Of a stretch of 64,000 nucleotides of DNA, positions 51,758-62,252 are shown piece after piece. The translations under genes were made by a program, and so were the position numbers. The notes under the pieces were generated by a model. That model did not search any database. It was not told where the DNA came from and saw only the letters and a list, made by a program, of their open reading frames with translations. The stretch's first letter is position 1; each line of letters opens with the position of its first letter. The stretch is from Hygrocybe punicea (Eukaryota > Basidiomycota > Agaricomycetes > Agaricales > Hygrophoraceae), in contig OY744464.1 of the NCBI GenBank assembly GCA_963556145.1, positions 248,001 to 312,000 of the forward strand. The letters are read 5' to 3'.

Positions 51758-53880
51758 TCAAGTCTGAATAAGCTCATGAGCATGGTAATCAACCAAATGA
51801 TTCACAAAATATGATTTGAACACATCAAGAGCATCCGTGTAACTGAAGTCTTTGGGAATGAAGCCATGACCATACTGGGGCAAGAGATGTGCAGCCAAAA
51901 CAACTGCATCAAGATGTATAACTTCTAGCAGGGCCTTTCCATAGAGAGTCTCTGGTTTGACAACCCACATCTTAGTTGCCGAATGAGGTTCTGCTGAGAC
52001 CAGAATGAATCATTTGATGAGAGCACAAGAAAGCTCTTTTCGAAGTACAGGGTCATGAAATGAAAAGAAGAGAAGAACCCGTACAATGAGCATGCCATGC
52101 ATGACCTGGGTCTCCTCTGCTGAGTTGTCGTCAGAAACTGTGTCAAAAACTGTGTCAAACCAGGGGTAGCTTTTCCACATTGGATTTGCACGAATACATT
52201 CCCTGTACATGCCAACAGCGCCACAAAGGTCACTTGGGGCATAGAAGGATGCTATTGCAGAATGAAAAACAGAGATTTTCGATAAGAATTCAGGAAGAAG
52301 TTGGGGGAAGTCTTCATAATTGGGGTGGTACTGGGCATAGACAAATTGGCAAAGAGCCATTGGAAAGCCTGGTTGCTTGATATGACAAGCAAGATCATCC
52401 AAGTTTCTCAGATAATTTTGCTCTGACAATCATTTAGCGAAAGTCACGAACCTGAGACAATATATGTGCCACATACCTGGAGTTGTGGCCAACACGACTT
52501 GTGCAAGTGATCCTAGACCAGACAATGGGCCACCATAGTCATCATCATCACTTGTGCCATTGTTATCCTTACTGCTGACATCATCACTCCAATTACCCTA
52601 GCCACTATCCATGTCATCATCATTGTAACCACTCTCGCCATCACCATTGCTATCATAGTTTGTGATAGCATAGGTTTGTGGATGGCCAGGCATGAGTTGC
52701 TTAATATACTGTGATGTGGTTCCTTGGAGCATGCCATGACTTCGAAAGATCCTGCAGAGACACAAGCTTGTCCATTTGTGTGACAGTTGTGATCATTTGA
52801 AGGAGTGCTTTGAACCGGCTAGAACGTCTCCAGGGATGCTTTATGGCCACTTTGTGCTTGGATTCAGTTATTGATGAGCATGTTCCATTAGGAGATCCAA
52901 ATAATTCAATCTTGGAAATGTAATGAAGGAGTGCATGCTGGTGGGGGAGAGATATCGACATGCGAATGCCTGTCTCAATGAAGATATTGCGCAGCTCATG
53001 AAATTGTGAGAGATGTTCAAATGCCTTGAGGTCAGAAGAATCAATGGTGTTATGGCGAGCAATATAGCAACACTCCATAAATTCCGAGATACACTCTACC
53101 ATCTGGTCAGGACCTAGACCATGGATAGCCGCAATATAGACCTAGAAAGTTGAATAAGATGATGAATTACAAGGTAACTGAGGAACAGATAACCTTCATC
53201 AATGCCTTTGAATCATCACCAGTCCATTGGGTAAAATCCTGACCATCCGGAAACCATCGTAACCCAGGAAATTCCAGAACTGCAGAAATACTGGATAACA
53301 TTCAACCCAAGGAAGCTCAGAATAGTAAAGACAAATTACCGGTGATCAATCTCTTGAATATAGGCAAATGCCTGCATTTCGCCATGTTCAATTATTAAGT
53401 ACTCTCCCACCCAAGTGACAAGGTGATCTTTAAACACTCCTTTAACTAACTGATGTAGAATGTTGTGTGTTATAAGATGGTGGATGTCTGCTGGAGGAAA
53501 GTTGTGTGTGAATGGCTGACAAAGTGTCAATGAAGTACTGGAGAGATGCAAGACTATCAACTTACAAGGACATCACTACAAACACCGTAGCTCTCACAAA
53601 TAAGCCTTGAATCAAATTCTTGAATGAGAAATATTGTCTTGTCATTGCAGCGTCAACAGGCATCTGGATCATCTAGATTATCTGGGGTAACCTCGCATCT
53701 AAATAGAGAACTTAGAAACATCCAGAGAGTTGCTAGCTGAATACACATGGCATACCAGTTCCCAACCATTCCCGCCAACCAAACTTGCTCAGGATAATCT
53801 GCAATTTAGGGGCCTAGAGAGAAGATAGCATGGCGAAAGTGTCCATCTGGACAGCAGATTATCTTGGGTTCTGTCATGGA
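51758..53880 (-). pseudogene. Plavaka-type (CACTA/CMC) transposase remnant
   Basis: Minus-strand blocks in order: CPDGHFRHAIFSLGP, IADYPEQVWLAGMVGNW, PDNLDDPDACWR (53880-53640), ADIHHLITHNILHQLVKG with VFKDHLVTWVGEYL (53500-53390), FPGLRWFPDGQDFTQWTGDD and SKALMK (about 53290-53190), ECISEFMECCYIARHNTI, then FGSPNGTCSSITESKHKVAI and HPWRRSSRFKALLQM (53102-52780). A long C-terminal part reaches 51758. These are the hallmark blocks of Plavaka transposases. A stop after IFSLGP, several frame changes and missing N-terminal zinc-finger and catalytic blocks show it is dead. Confidence 0.75.
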
Positions 53881-54299
53881 TGGCTGTAACGATGAGAATA
53901 TGTGTGATAAACAAGCATGATAGGCTTGTCGACAAAAGGACTGAAATTCGGGTCACTTTCAATGCTTTTTACTTGCTATCAATGTGGCTTAGTAGTACAA
54001 TAACATTGGTTAATAGATTATATACTTTTTGGAATTGGGAGCAGTGTGATTGGCTGCATGCCTAGACTATGTGAACGTCACATTGTATTGTCTATGTTAC
54101 CAGCTGTAAATGGGATGGAACTCTTGATGTCCTGTCACCACAGAAACTGTTGTCTTATCACTACCAATAACAATTGGAACAAGCATAGCACTGTGAGCTG
54201 ATGGGTTGTCACAAATTATCTTATTCTATGATATGGCCAGTCAGTACAGAAAAGAAGATGACACAAAGACTCTGACCACCTCTTCCCATGCTAAAGAGC

Positions 54300-55020
54300 T
54301 GGACATTAGATTCGACCATACACAGTCTCCCTTCTTATTAAACTACATGTAAGGAACATAGTCAAGGTGACCCTTAAGCTCCAGTGATGCAATCTGGTTT
54401 TGTAGAACAATGTGTGGATCATGGAAGCAGAGGCTGGCAGCAGGGAGAGAGGAGACTCCCTGCCCCCCGCTGTTCTTGCCGGAGGCACATCGACCAGGTA
54501 TTTCTTGCCAGATACCTCAACGAATGTTGTCCGCACATCAATTGACACAGTCCGTGCACGTTCACGAGGTGTGATGGCTTGGGGGGGCTTGCAACAGGGA
54601 GAGGGGAGAGACTCCCTGCCCCCACTGTTCTCGCCCCATCTGTCATCCTCATCCCCCTTGTTGTCGCCCACCATCAGCCACTGGGTTGGCATTGACATGG
54701 TTGTGGTCATGATCTGGATGGTTAGGAGATGTCGATGGGAACGTATGTTGGGCATGTACCTGGGCTGTTAGGTGGGTGCACAACCCTCCTGGCCTAGCTC
54801 TCTGCCATTGTTGCCTGGTTGTTGGGTTGTTGCCATGCAGGTGGTGGTGACATGGGCGTTGGTCGTGGTCACAGTCATGTCATGGCGCCTTTCGCTGGTC
54901 TGATATCCATGGTTCTTGCGGGATATGTGAGAGGTGGTGGGAGATGGGGAGATGGTGGAAGATGGTGGTGGTGGGTTGTGATATTTGTGCTCATCGTCAC
55001 TGGTGCTGTAAGAAAGTGAG
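54300..55020. other. Region with two GGGAGAG hairpins, no supported gene
   Basis: GCAGGGAG...CTCCCTGC (about 54438-54462) and ACAGGGAG...CTCCCTGC (about 54594-54620) are two hairpins with similar loops (AGAGGAGA-like), about 155 bp apart. A minus-strand frame between them (TVSIDVRTTFVEVSGKKYLV) has coding character but no recognised family. Confidence 0.35.
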
Positions 55021-55139
55021 CTGTCAGCATATTTGAAGCCAGTTGATCTCAGCTGGTGCAGATTTCAAACTCAGTTTTAAAATTATTTTGCACGCAATGT
55101 AGATATATCATTTACTTTGAGAGTAAATACATGTACTGG

Positions 55140-55303
55140 ACTTGCAATAGATACACTGGCTAGCCGGCTGAATAGCCATGCCTAACAGCTACAGGAAATC
55201 ATAGCTGGTTTGTAGCTTAGCCGAGCCAGTCACAAGCCAAGCCAATTTGGTGGCTTGGCTATGGCTAGTAGCTGGCTTCTAGCTGTAGCTGTGGCAACAC
55301 TAG
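55140..55303. repeat. Decayed MITE-like inverted repeat
   Basis: Dense GCTAG/TAGCY words in both orientations, ending AGCTGTGGCAACACTA at 55303. On the minus strand this is TAGTGTTGCCACAGCT, a hAT-type terminal sequence. The left end is too decayed to pair and no 8-bp duplication was found. Confidence 0.4.
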
Positions 55304-55837
55304 TCTTAAGCTCAATTTATCTGGCAATTAGAGCTTTGAAGCTCAGTAAAATGATAATTTGCAAAATCGAATGCAACTCAATCAGGGAAGGGGTTCCAAG
55401 GATTTGATGGGTCTTCATCAGCAAAGGTATGTGGGGTGGCAGGGAATTGGGTGGTAGAACATTTCCATAGTTATCACAAGGAACCGCTATTGAAATATTT
55501 CAGGGAGGATAACCAGAGTCTAGCTAAAAATGGCTCACCATTCAACTCAGGATGTGAAATGACAGTAAAAGAGTCATCAACTTGCACATTTTTCCTCGGA
55601 TGTCCCAGCTTGACATGTCTGTTAAGACCACTAAGCGTGTTGCAGGACTTGCTGCAAAATGTGCAAACATAAGACATTGTAGTGACAGCGAATATGGAAG
55701 TTGACAAAACCTTTCAGAAAAAAAATCATGCCACCAGCCACATCATCCCTCAGAACATATCTCAACATCCCACTTGTTTTTTCCTCTGCTCATTTCTTCT
55801 CCTCCACTCATTTTTTTTTACCAACCCAACTACTTTC

Positions 55838-56394
55838 TGTTACCTTTTACCCCGATCTAACCCCCGTTTCTGACCCCGACTCTGACACCACGTCACAAAA
55901 CAACGTCATAGCTTGGGTCCAAAACATCATCGACGACAATCAACGACAATATCCAAATCCACATGACTATCCTCATCGTCCGATTGCCGCCGATACATCA
56001 TACACGTTGGTACAAGCCCTCAATAATACCGCGCAGCACAATCACAGAATCAGCTGTCTGCTGACACCGGACATGCAACGTAGCCGATGGCCACCACGTT
56101 GGCACCCTAAAACGCACAGACCACGAAGCACACGAAGACGCCGTTCATCTCGGAGCTTATCCTCGACGCAACCACGCATGACGAAGAAGCCAGCCCTGAA
56201 GTCGTTCGATAGTATTTAGTCACGGACAATTGTAGTCAGTAACTTTAAGTTTAGTCTAGCTACTCTTCCCCCGATTGCTACCAGACACCTAGACTCCTCC
56301 CCCTTCGTACATTTGTTTGTACTTCTTTCCAACAAATCATCCTCATTTGGTTCTTTGTTGCCGGAGTCCGCTATAAGAACAGCGATCCGTAACA
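55838..56394 (+). repeat. 5' LTR of the Ty3/gypsy element (557 bp)
   Basis: Begins TGTTACCTTTTACCCC and ends AGCGATCCGTAACA. The interior of the retroelement follows (gag start at 56641). Its 3' end resembles the 3' end of the family A solo LTRs. The 3' LTR lies beyond the window, so the target duplication cannot be checked. Confidence 0.75.
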
Positions 56395-56640
56395 TAAGAC
56401 TAAACTTTCTCTACTCCCCCGACAACGAACCAAAACAACCTGGAACCTCGACGATACCGAACCCCAAACTGGGAACACGACGACGAATATCATCTTGCAC
56501 CCGAGACGTCAGATTCTTCTGACAACGATTTCGACCACTACGTCGCAGAACAGACTACCTTCCGACCCCCGTCTTTCCCCCCGCCATCATTTTCTGCTTC
56601 AACACTTGCTCTTCACCATCAAACACACATACACAACAGA

Positions 56641-57654
56641 ATGTCAGACACCGAAGAAAACCGCGAAACCCAAGACACCACCACTGTTGCACCCGCAGCC
56701 CCGTCATCTCCCAAATCTCATATCGCTCCGCCAGCTAAGTACGATGGGAACAAAGGGGGATTCAAAACATTCCTCCGAAGTGCCCATATCTACATCCGGG
56801 CAAACATTACCGCCTTCGATTCAGAGGAGAAGCAAATCCTTTTTATCCTCTCGTATTTGCAAGGCGGGCTCGCCGGACGATGGGCGGACGAGTACGTCGA
56901 CATTGCCTTACAGCACGACCCCGTCAACTTCGGAAGTCTGGACGACTTCACGAAGGAATTTAGACGACACTTTGAAAAACCGGATCAGAAGAAGGACGCA
57001 TTAACCAAGTTAAACGACTTGCGTCAAGGAAAGATGACAGCAGACGAATTCTGGATCGAGTTCGATACTCTCCGACGTCTCGCTGGACTCAGCGAAATGT
57101 TCAACGAGAGCTATCTTATTCAGCTCGTTGAACTCCACATGAACAAACCATTAATCGATCAAATCTATACTGGGATGGTGATCCCAACAACTATCGAAGA
57201 ATGGTGCGAACAGACGGTCAGACTTGATCAACAATGGCGACGTCGCCAGGAACAAGTACGATCGATGAATCTACCCACAAAAACGCGATACAATCCAAAC
57301 GCGGCAACTACATCGACTACTTCTCGAGCACAACAAACATCAGTACCTCGCCCACAGTCGGAATCCGTCCCAATGGACATCGATAAACAGCAAACGTTAC
57401 CTCAACGACAAACGTTTACTCGTTTGACAGATGAACAACGGTTGGATTTCATGAAGAAAGGAATTTGTTTTAAATGTTGACAACCCGGACATATCTCACG
57501 TAACTGTCCGGAACAACAAGGACGACAACAGATTCGTTCTATGGAGACCGTTCAACAAACACCGAGACAACAGCAAGACGATGGCAAAGACGCCCGGATT
57601 GCCGCTTTGATGGATGAATTGACGGCGCTGAAATTGAAGCAAGAGGGTTTTTGA
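56641..57654 (+). pseudogene. gag: Ty3/gypsy gag with stop in the zinc knuckle
   Basis: Capsid-like gag begins MSDTEENRETQDTTT. Motifs include PPAKYDGNKGGFKTFLRSA, ILSYLQGGLAGRWADEY, DDFTKEFRRHF and LTKLNDLRQGKMTADEFW, the usual retrotrans_gag order. The zinc knuckle reads CFKC, TGA, QPGHISRNC. The TGA (57478-57480) sits exactly where the conserved Gly belongs, one base from GGA. The frame then stays open to a TGA at 57652-57654, preceded by the slippery heptamer. The first stop would truncate the nucleocapsid unless read through; a simple G-to-T mutation is the likelier explanation. Confidence 0.75.
57645..57651 (+). promoter_or_regulatory. Candidate -1 ribosomal frameshift site at the gag-pol junction
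   Basis: In the gag frame the sequence is GAG GGT TTT TGA. The heptamer G GGT TTT fits X XXY YYZ and immediately precedes the gag stop. A -1 slip continues as TTG ATG AAG into the pol frame, which stays open for 558 codons. A downstream stimulatory structure was not modelled. Confidence 0.5.
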
Positions 57655-59595
57655 TGAAGCGACGTGAAGCGCAGGAGGCCACGATCGCACGACTCGAGAA
57701 TGATGTATACGTATGTAAACAATTTGACAACGTTTTCACCAAACTCAAAGTCCTCCGCAACGAATTGAAACAAACACCAATACAAGAGCCGAAAGAGGAA
57801 AGCAACACGTGGCGAGATACCCATGTTGCAGACAAAGAAGAGAAAACCGAACCCCAGAAAAGAAAAACGACAATCGAATCCGAATTCAATGCGACCGAAA
57901 CGATCGTTGCTATTCGTTCAACCACGATGGGTTATGCCCTTGATATCTTGAATGATTGGGACATCCATGATCAATGGACGGATAAGATTTCGCCAGGACT
58001 TGTCTTAACGCTTAATCGACGATCAATCGCAGAAGCAGTGCAATGGTTAGTACAAAATATGCCACAAGATTTACCGCAAGAACCGCAAACATTGGAACCG
58101 ATACGAGCCATAACACAAAAAGATTCCGAACTCCGTATGGCCTTATTGGTTCATGGTTTTGTCTCCGTTCCACAGGATGGACGACAATATCCCATGACAA
58201 GTTTGATTGACTGCGGATGTACTATTTGCGCTATCGACGTCGGTTACGTTAAAGCACATAACATTCCGACAAAACCATACCTGAATCCGTTTAACTCCTA
58301 CATGAGTGATGGAACGCAACCAAAAACAGGACAGATCACGGAATATTGTGAGTTACAAATGCGTGTTGGCGATCATCAAGAATTACTCCGTTTTGCGGTA
58401 ACAACATTGGCCAAGATGGATATTTTCCTCGGATACGATTGGTTGAAGAAGCACAACCCAGAAATTGATTGGCGAGAAAACGAGATCAAGTTTTCTCAAT
58501 GTCTTTCTGGTTGCGGAACGTCATCAATAATACGTTCAACTGAATTTGACACGGTAGTTTGGGAACGACCCCTTTGGTTCGATCAAGTTATGGAGGAAAC
58601 AATGGATCCCATACACTTTCGCTCCTTTATGACGAAGTCAACAGAACTTGCCATCAAGGCACAAGAACAACAAAAAGAAAAGACCTTCGAGGAATTGGTA
58701 CCCGAAACATATCATGAATATCGAGATGTTTTCGAACCGTCCGGCTTCGATGAATTACCTGCACGAAAACCATGGGATCACGCTATAACGTTGAAACCAG
58801 ATGCACCAGATCATCATGATTGCAAATTATATCCATTATCACCGATCGAAAAACAAGACCTCGATAAATTCTTAGACGAAAACCTGAAAACAGGACGAAT
58901 TCGTCCTTCCAAATCGCCTTACGCATCTCCTTTCTTCTTCGTATCGAAGAAAGATGCCGCCGAACGACGACCAATTCAGGATTATCGATGGTTAAATTCA
59001 TGGACAGTCGATGACAAATACCCATTGCCACTGATCAATGATATAATCAATCAATTAGCCGAAGCCAAATATTTCACAAAATTGGATGTACGATGGGGAT
59101 TCAACAATGTCCGCATCAAGGAAGGCGATGAACACAAAGCCGCTTTTCTGACACCAAAAGGTTTATTCGAGCCGACGGTCATGTTCTTTGGCCTGAAGAA
59201 TTCACCACCGACATTTCAACGATTGATGAATCATGTTTTCCGATATGAAATACGCGAAGGATGGCTATTGGTATACATGGACGACATCTTGATATTCTCG
59301 AAATCCCTCGAAGAAAACCGGAAATGAACGAAACAAGTTTTGAAAATCTTCCGCGAGAACAATCTTTTCTTGAAACCAAAGAAATGTACATTCGACAAGG
59401 AAAAGGTCGATTATCTTGGACTTATCGTCGGAGATGGCCAAGTACAGATGGACCCCATCAAAACCAATGCCATTACTGATTGGCCCGTTCCAACAAACCA
59501 AACCGAATTACAACGATTCATTGGTTTCCTGAATTTCTATCGTCGTTTCGTTGAAAACTTCTCACAGATCGCAAGCCCATTACACAAATTGACGG

Positions 59596-59753
59596 TGGAG
59601 TGGTACCGAGGTACCACTCCGGGGGCTCACGCAGGACTCGAGGGAAAGGTCGACTGGATAGGAAGGATGGACTGACTACTACATCTGGAAGGCTACTAAC
59701 TAGGTCAAACCGTGGGAACCTGATCACGTGACTGACCAGGCACAACTACTACA
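59596..59753 (-). repeat. Short LTR, left copy (158 bp)
   Basis: Ends TGGAGTGGTACC and CACAACTACTACA on the plus strand. GGAGTGGTACC and GGTACCACTCC form an 11-bp perfect inverted repeat at one end. It matches the right copy without visible differences, and 24006-24161 at lower identity. Confidence 0.85.
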
Positions 59754-59849
59754 AGTGCCCCTCCTCCTCATGGTGACGTCCTCGTCACCATACCGCTACT
59801 AAAAGAAAACAAAAAGCAAAACAAAACTGACCAAGAAAAAAAAACTCTC

Positions 59850-60175
59850 CAGTCACGACTCCCAGTCCCTCACGATGCCCCGGGCCTTATACGTGAGGCG
59901 GGACCATATCGTCCATCGAAGATCGGTGGTGGCAGATGACCAAACTAGACTCTCTCTCAGCTCTCCAAAACTCCTCAGTCACGACTCCCAGTCCTCCATC
60001 TCATGGAGCGGGACCATATCGTCCATCGAAAACGGTGGTGGTAGATGACCAAACTGATCCATAATCGTAGCGCAGGTTCTTGGTTCTCGTATCGCAGGTT
60101 CTCGGTTCTCGTATCGCAAGTTCTCGGTTCTCTCGGTTCTCGTATCACAGGTTCTTGGTTCGCAGTTCTCGGTCG
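59850..60175. repeat. Tandem repeats near the 3' end of the short-LTR element
   Basis: A ~110-bp unit (AGTCACGACTCCCAGTCC, GGGACCATATCGTCCATCGA, AGATGACCAAACT) occurs twice (about 59851-59952 and 59978-60056). It is followed by a GGTTCTCGGTTCTCGTATCG simple tandem patch at 60068-60165. Confidence 0.7.
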
Positions 60176-60659
60176 GTGCTTGTTTGGTTCTGGTGACTCG
60201 TTGGGTAACTCGGTTGGGTAGCATCTGGTATCCAGGTGACAGATCAAGGGCATAGAAAAATAATGAAACTGAATTGTGGGGGAAACAGAGACAGAGACAG
60301 GGGAAACGAGGGAAAGGAAATTGAGGGAAAGGAAATAGAGAGGAAGGAAACAGAGAGGAAAGGAACCGAGGACAGGAAACAGAGAAGGAAATAGTGGGGA
60401 AAGCTATGTACTTGGGCGCTAGAGCTGGCGCCGGCGTCGAGGGATCTCTTCGCGTGGGCTCTGGGAAACGGTCGCGAGGGGTCGCGAGGGCCAGGGAACG
60501 AGGCTGGGGGTCCTAACGAACGTGCGCGAGTGGGGTGGGGTTGCCGGGGTTGTGGGGTGACGCGAGACGGCGTTTGGGTTCCGGACGTGGTGGGAACGGC
60601 TCGTTCGGGGTGTTGGTGGGACGCAGGGTGCACTGGAGTGGTTAACGGGTCGGCCGCGG

Positions 60660-61720
60660 GCTTGACGAGTGGGCATGGGGCCGCGTAAGTCGACGCAATG
60701 GGGAGCGTGGTGTTGGTCCACCAAAGATGGCGGTGTGGCTCGTTTGAGACAGCGTGGGGCGGTCTCGTTTGGGGTAACGGAGCGCAACGGGGGGCTCTGG
60801 CGTGTGGAACGTGGGTGCCGGGGGTTGGGTGAACGCGGGTGGAGCTTGGTTACACGAAGAAACGGGGTCGAAAGTGATGACGTGGCACGGTGCGTGTTGG
60901 GCGTTGGGTGGGTATGAAACGCCAGGAACGGCTTGTTCGGGGTGACGACGGTGAACGGGGGGCCTCTAGGGAGTCGGACGAGGGTCCGGAGCTCAAACGA
61001 ATGCCCTTTGAGCTGGGGTACACGAAAGAACGGGGGTCCAACGGGGAAGACGTGGAAGATCCGTGGTGTGACCAAAAACGGCGTTGGGGGCTCGTTTGGG
61101 GCGTTAACGAGACACAGGGTGCTCTGGGGGGTGGGCCGCGAGTTTGGTGAGTTGGTCTGGGGCCGGTTGTGCTGGCGGAATGGGGCCGCACGATGGTGAC
61201 GTGGCGCGTGGCTCGGGTGTCCGGAAACGACGGTGGGGGTTCGTTTGGCGCAATGGAGGGGGACGGGGGGTCCTGGCCGGTGGAACGAGGGCACGGGAGG
61301 TCGAATGGGTCCGTGTGATGCTGGGGTACACGAAAGAACGGGGGTCCAACGGGGGGGCGCGACGGATCCGTGGTGTGGCCAAAAAGGTCTGCGACCGTGA
61401 ATTCGGGGTGGCGTAGGCGAGCGCGGAGCTCCAGTACGTCGAACGAGGGTCCGTGGGGTTGGATGAGCGTGGGTTGGGGTGGGCATCCACGGGAGACGGT
61501 GTCGCGGAATGCTGATGTGGGAGTTCGCTGGGATGTCCATAGAGCGGCGGGGCTCGTTTGGGGCGACGAATGGGAACGGGGGGTTCTGGCTAGCGGAACG
61601 AGTGTGCGGGGAGTCGAATGGGTCCGTGTAAGGGTGGGGGTGACGAGAAACGGGGTCCGTGCGGCGGCGCTGCGATTTTCATTGGGTTGTCCTAAACTCG
61701 CAGTAGCGGGCTACGTGGGA
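60660..61720. repeat. G-rich degenerate internal repeats of the short-LTR element
   Basis: The words GGTACACGAAAGAACGGGGG, GCTCGTTTGGGGCG and GGGTGTACACGAAAC-like recur, for example at 61016 and 61322, and near 60750, 61098, 61232 and 61552, in units of about 150-300 bp. One minus-strand frame of 373 codons (60419-61540) is open but encodes Pro/Arg/Thr/Ser repeats that track the DNA repeat, so I do not call a gene. Confidence 0.6.
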
Positions 61721-62094
61721 TCCTGATGGGGAACGCGGGGCTCCGGAACGTCGAACGAAGTTGCGGGGGGTTGTCTGGACATGGCTGGGTCTAAAGAAAG
61801 TGGAAATTCGGGGGGTCGAAAAAAGTGACGTGGCCTGCCGCTTGGGTGCTGAGAAGGGTCGCGGGCGTGTTTTTTGGGTCAACGGGGGGCGACGCGGGGC
61901 CCTATTGGGTTGAACATGTGCACCGGGGGGTAATTTGAGTGTTGTACGGCCGTGAGTGAAGAGAAAATGCGCGGTTGCGCAGCAGTGGGTGGTGAGGCCG
62001 AAAAAAGGTCGTCTCGCGAGAAAGTCGTAAGGAGTGGGAACCCGAGAGAAAAAAGAGAGAGGCGTGGAGTCGAAGAACACTCTCATCACCACGT

Positions 62095-62252
62095 TGGAGT
62101 GGTACCGAGGTACCACTCCGGGGGCTCACGCAGGACTCGAGGGAAAGGTCGACTGGATAGGAAGGATGGACTGACTACTACATCTGGAAGGCTACTAACT
62201 AGGTCAAACCGTGGGAACCTGATCACGTGACTGACCAGGCACAACTACTACA
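62095..62252 (-). repeat. Short LTR, right copy (158 bp)
   Basis: Same sequence as 59596-59753, followed by the ACGG target duplication and the resumption of gypsy pol. Confidence 0.85.

Larger units (their letters stand above)
59596..62252 (-). mobile_element. Non-autonomous short-LTR element (2657 bp) inside gypsy pol, target duplication ACGG
   Basis: Two 158-bp direct repeats (59596-59753, 62095-62252) that appear identical bound 2.3 kb of non-coding interior. ACGG occurs at 59592-59595 and 62253-62256, and pol reads through if element and one ACGG are removed (LHKLT then GKAKW). On the minus strand the LTR is TGTAGTAGTTG...CACTCCA and is preceded by GAGGAGGAGGGGCAC, a polypurine tract. 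A plus-strand start TGGAGTGGTACC is half of a 24-bp palindrome. No gag or pol is present, so it resembles a TRIM/LARD-type passenger. Identical LTRs imply recent insertion. Confidence 0.85.

Noticed and set aside
54306..54755. 149-codon minus-strand frame
   Set aside because: Low-complexity with hairpin repeats; one segment looks coding but no family or gene structure could be supported.
55701..56219. 172-codon frame across the gypsy LTR
   Set aside because: Its start is outside the LTR and no internal ATG gives a plausible product; likely chance.
60419..61540. 373-codon Pro/Arg-rich open frame in the short-LTR element
   Set aside because: Its repeats follow the G-rich DNA repeats, the opposite strand is equally open in places, and there is no domain; treated as non-coding.
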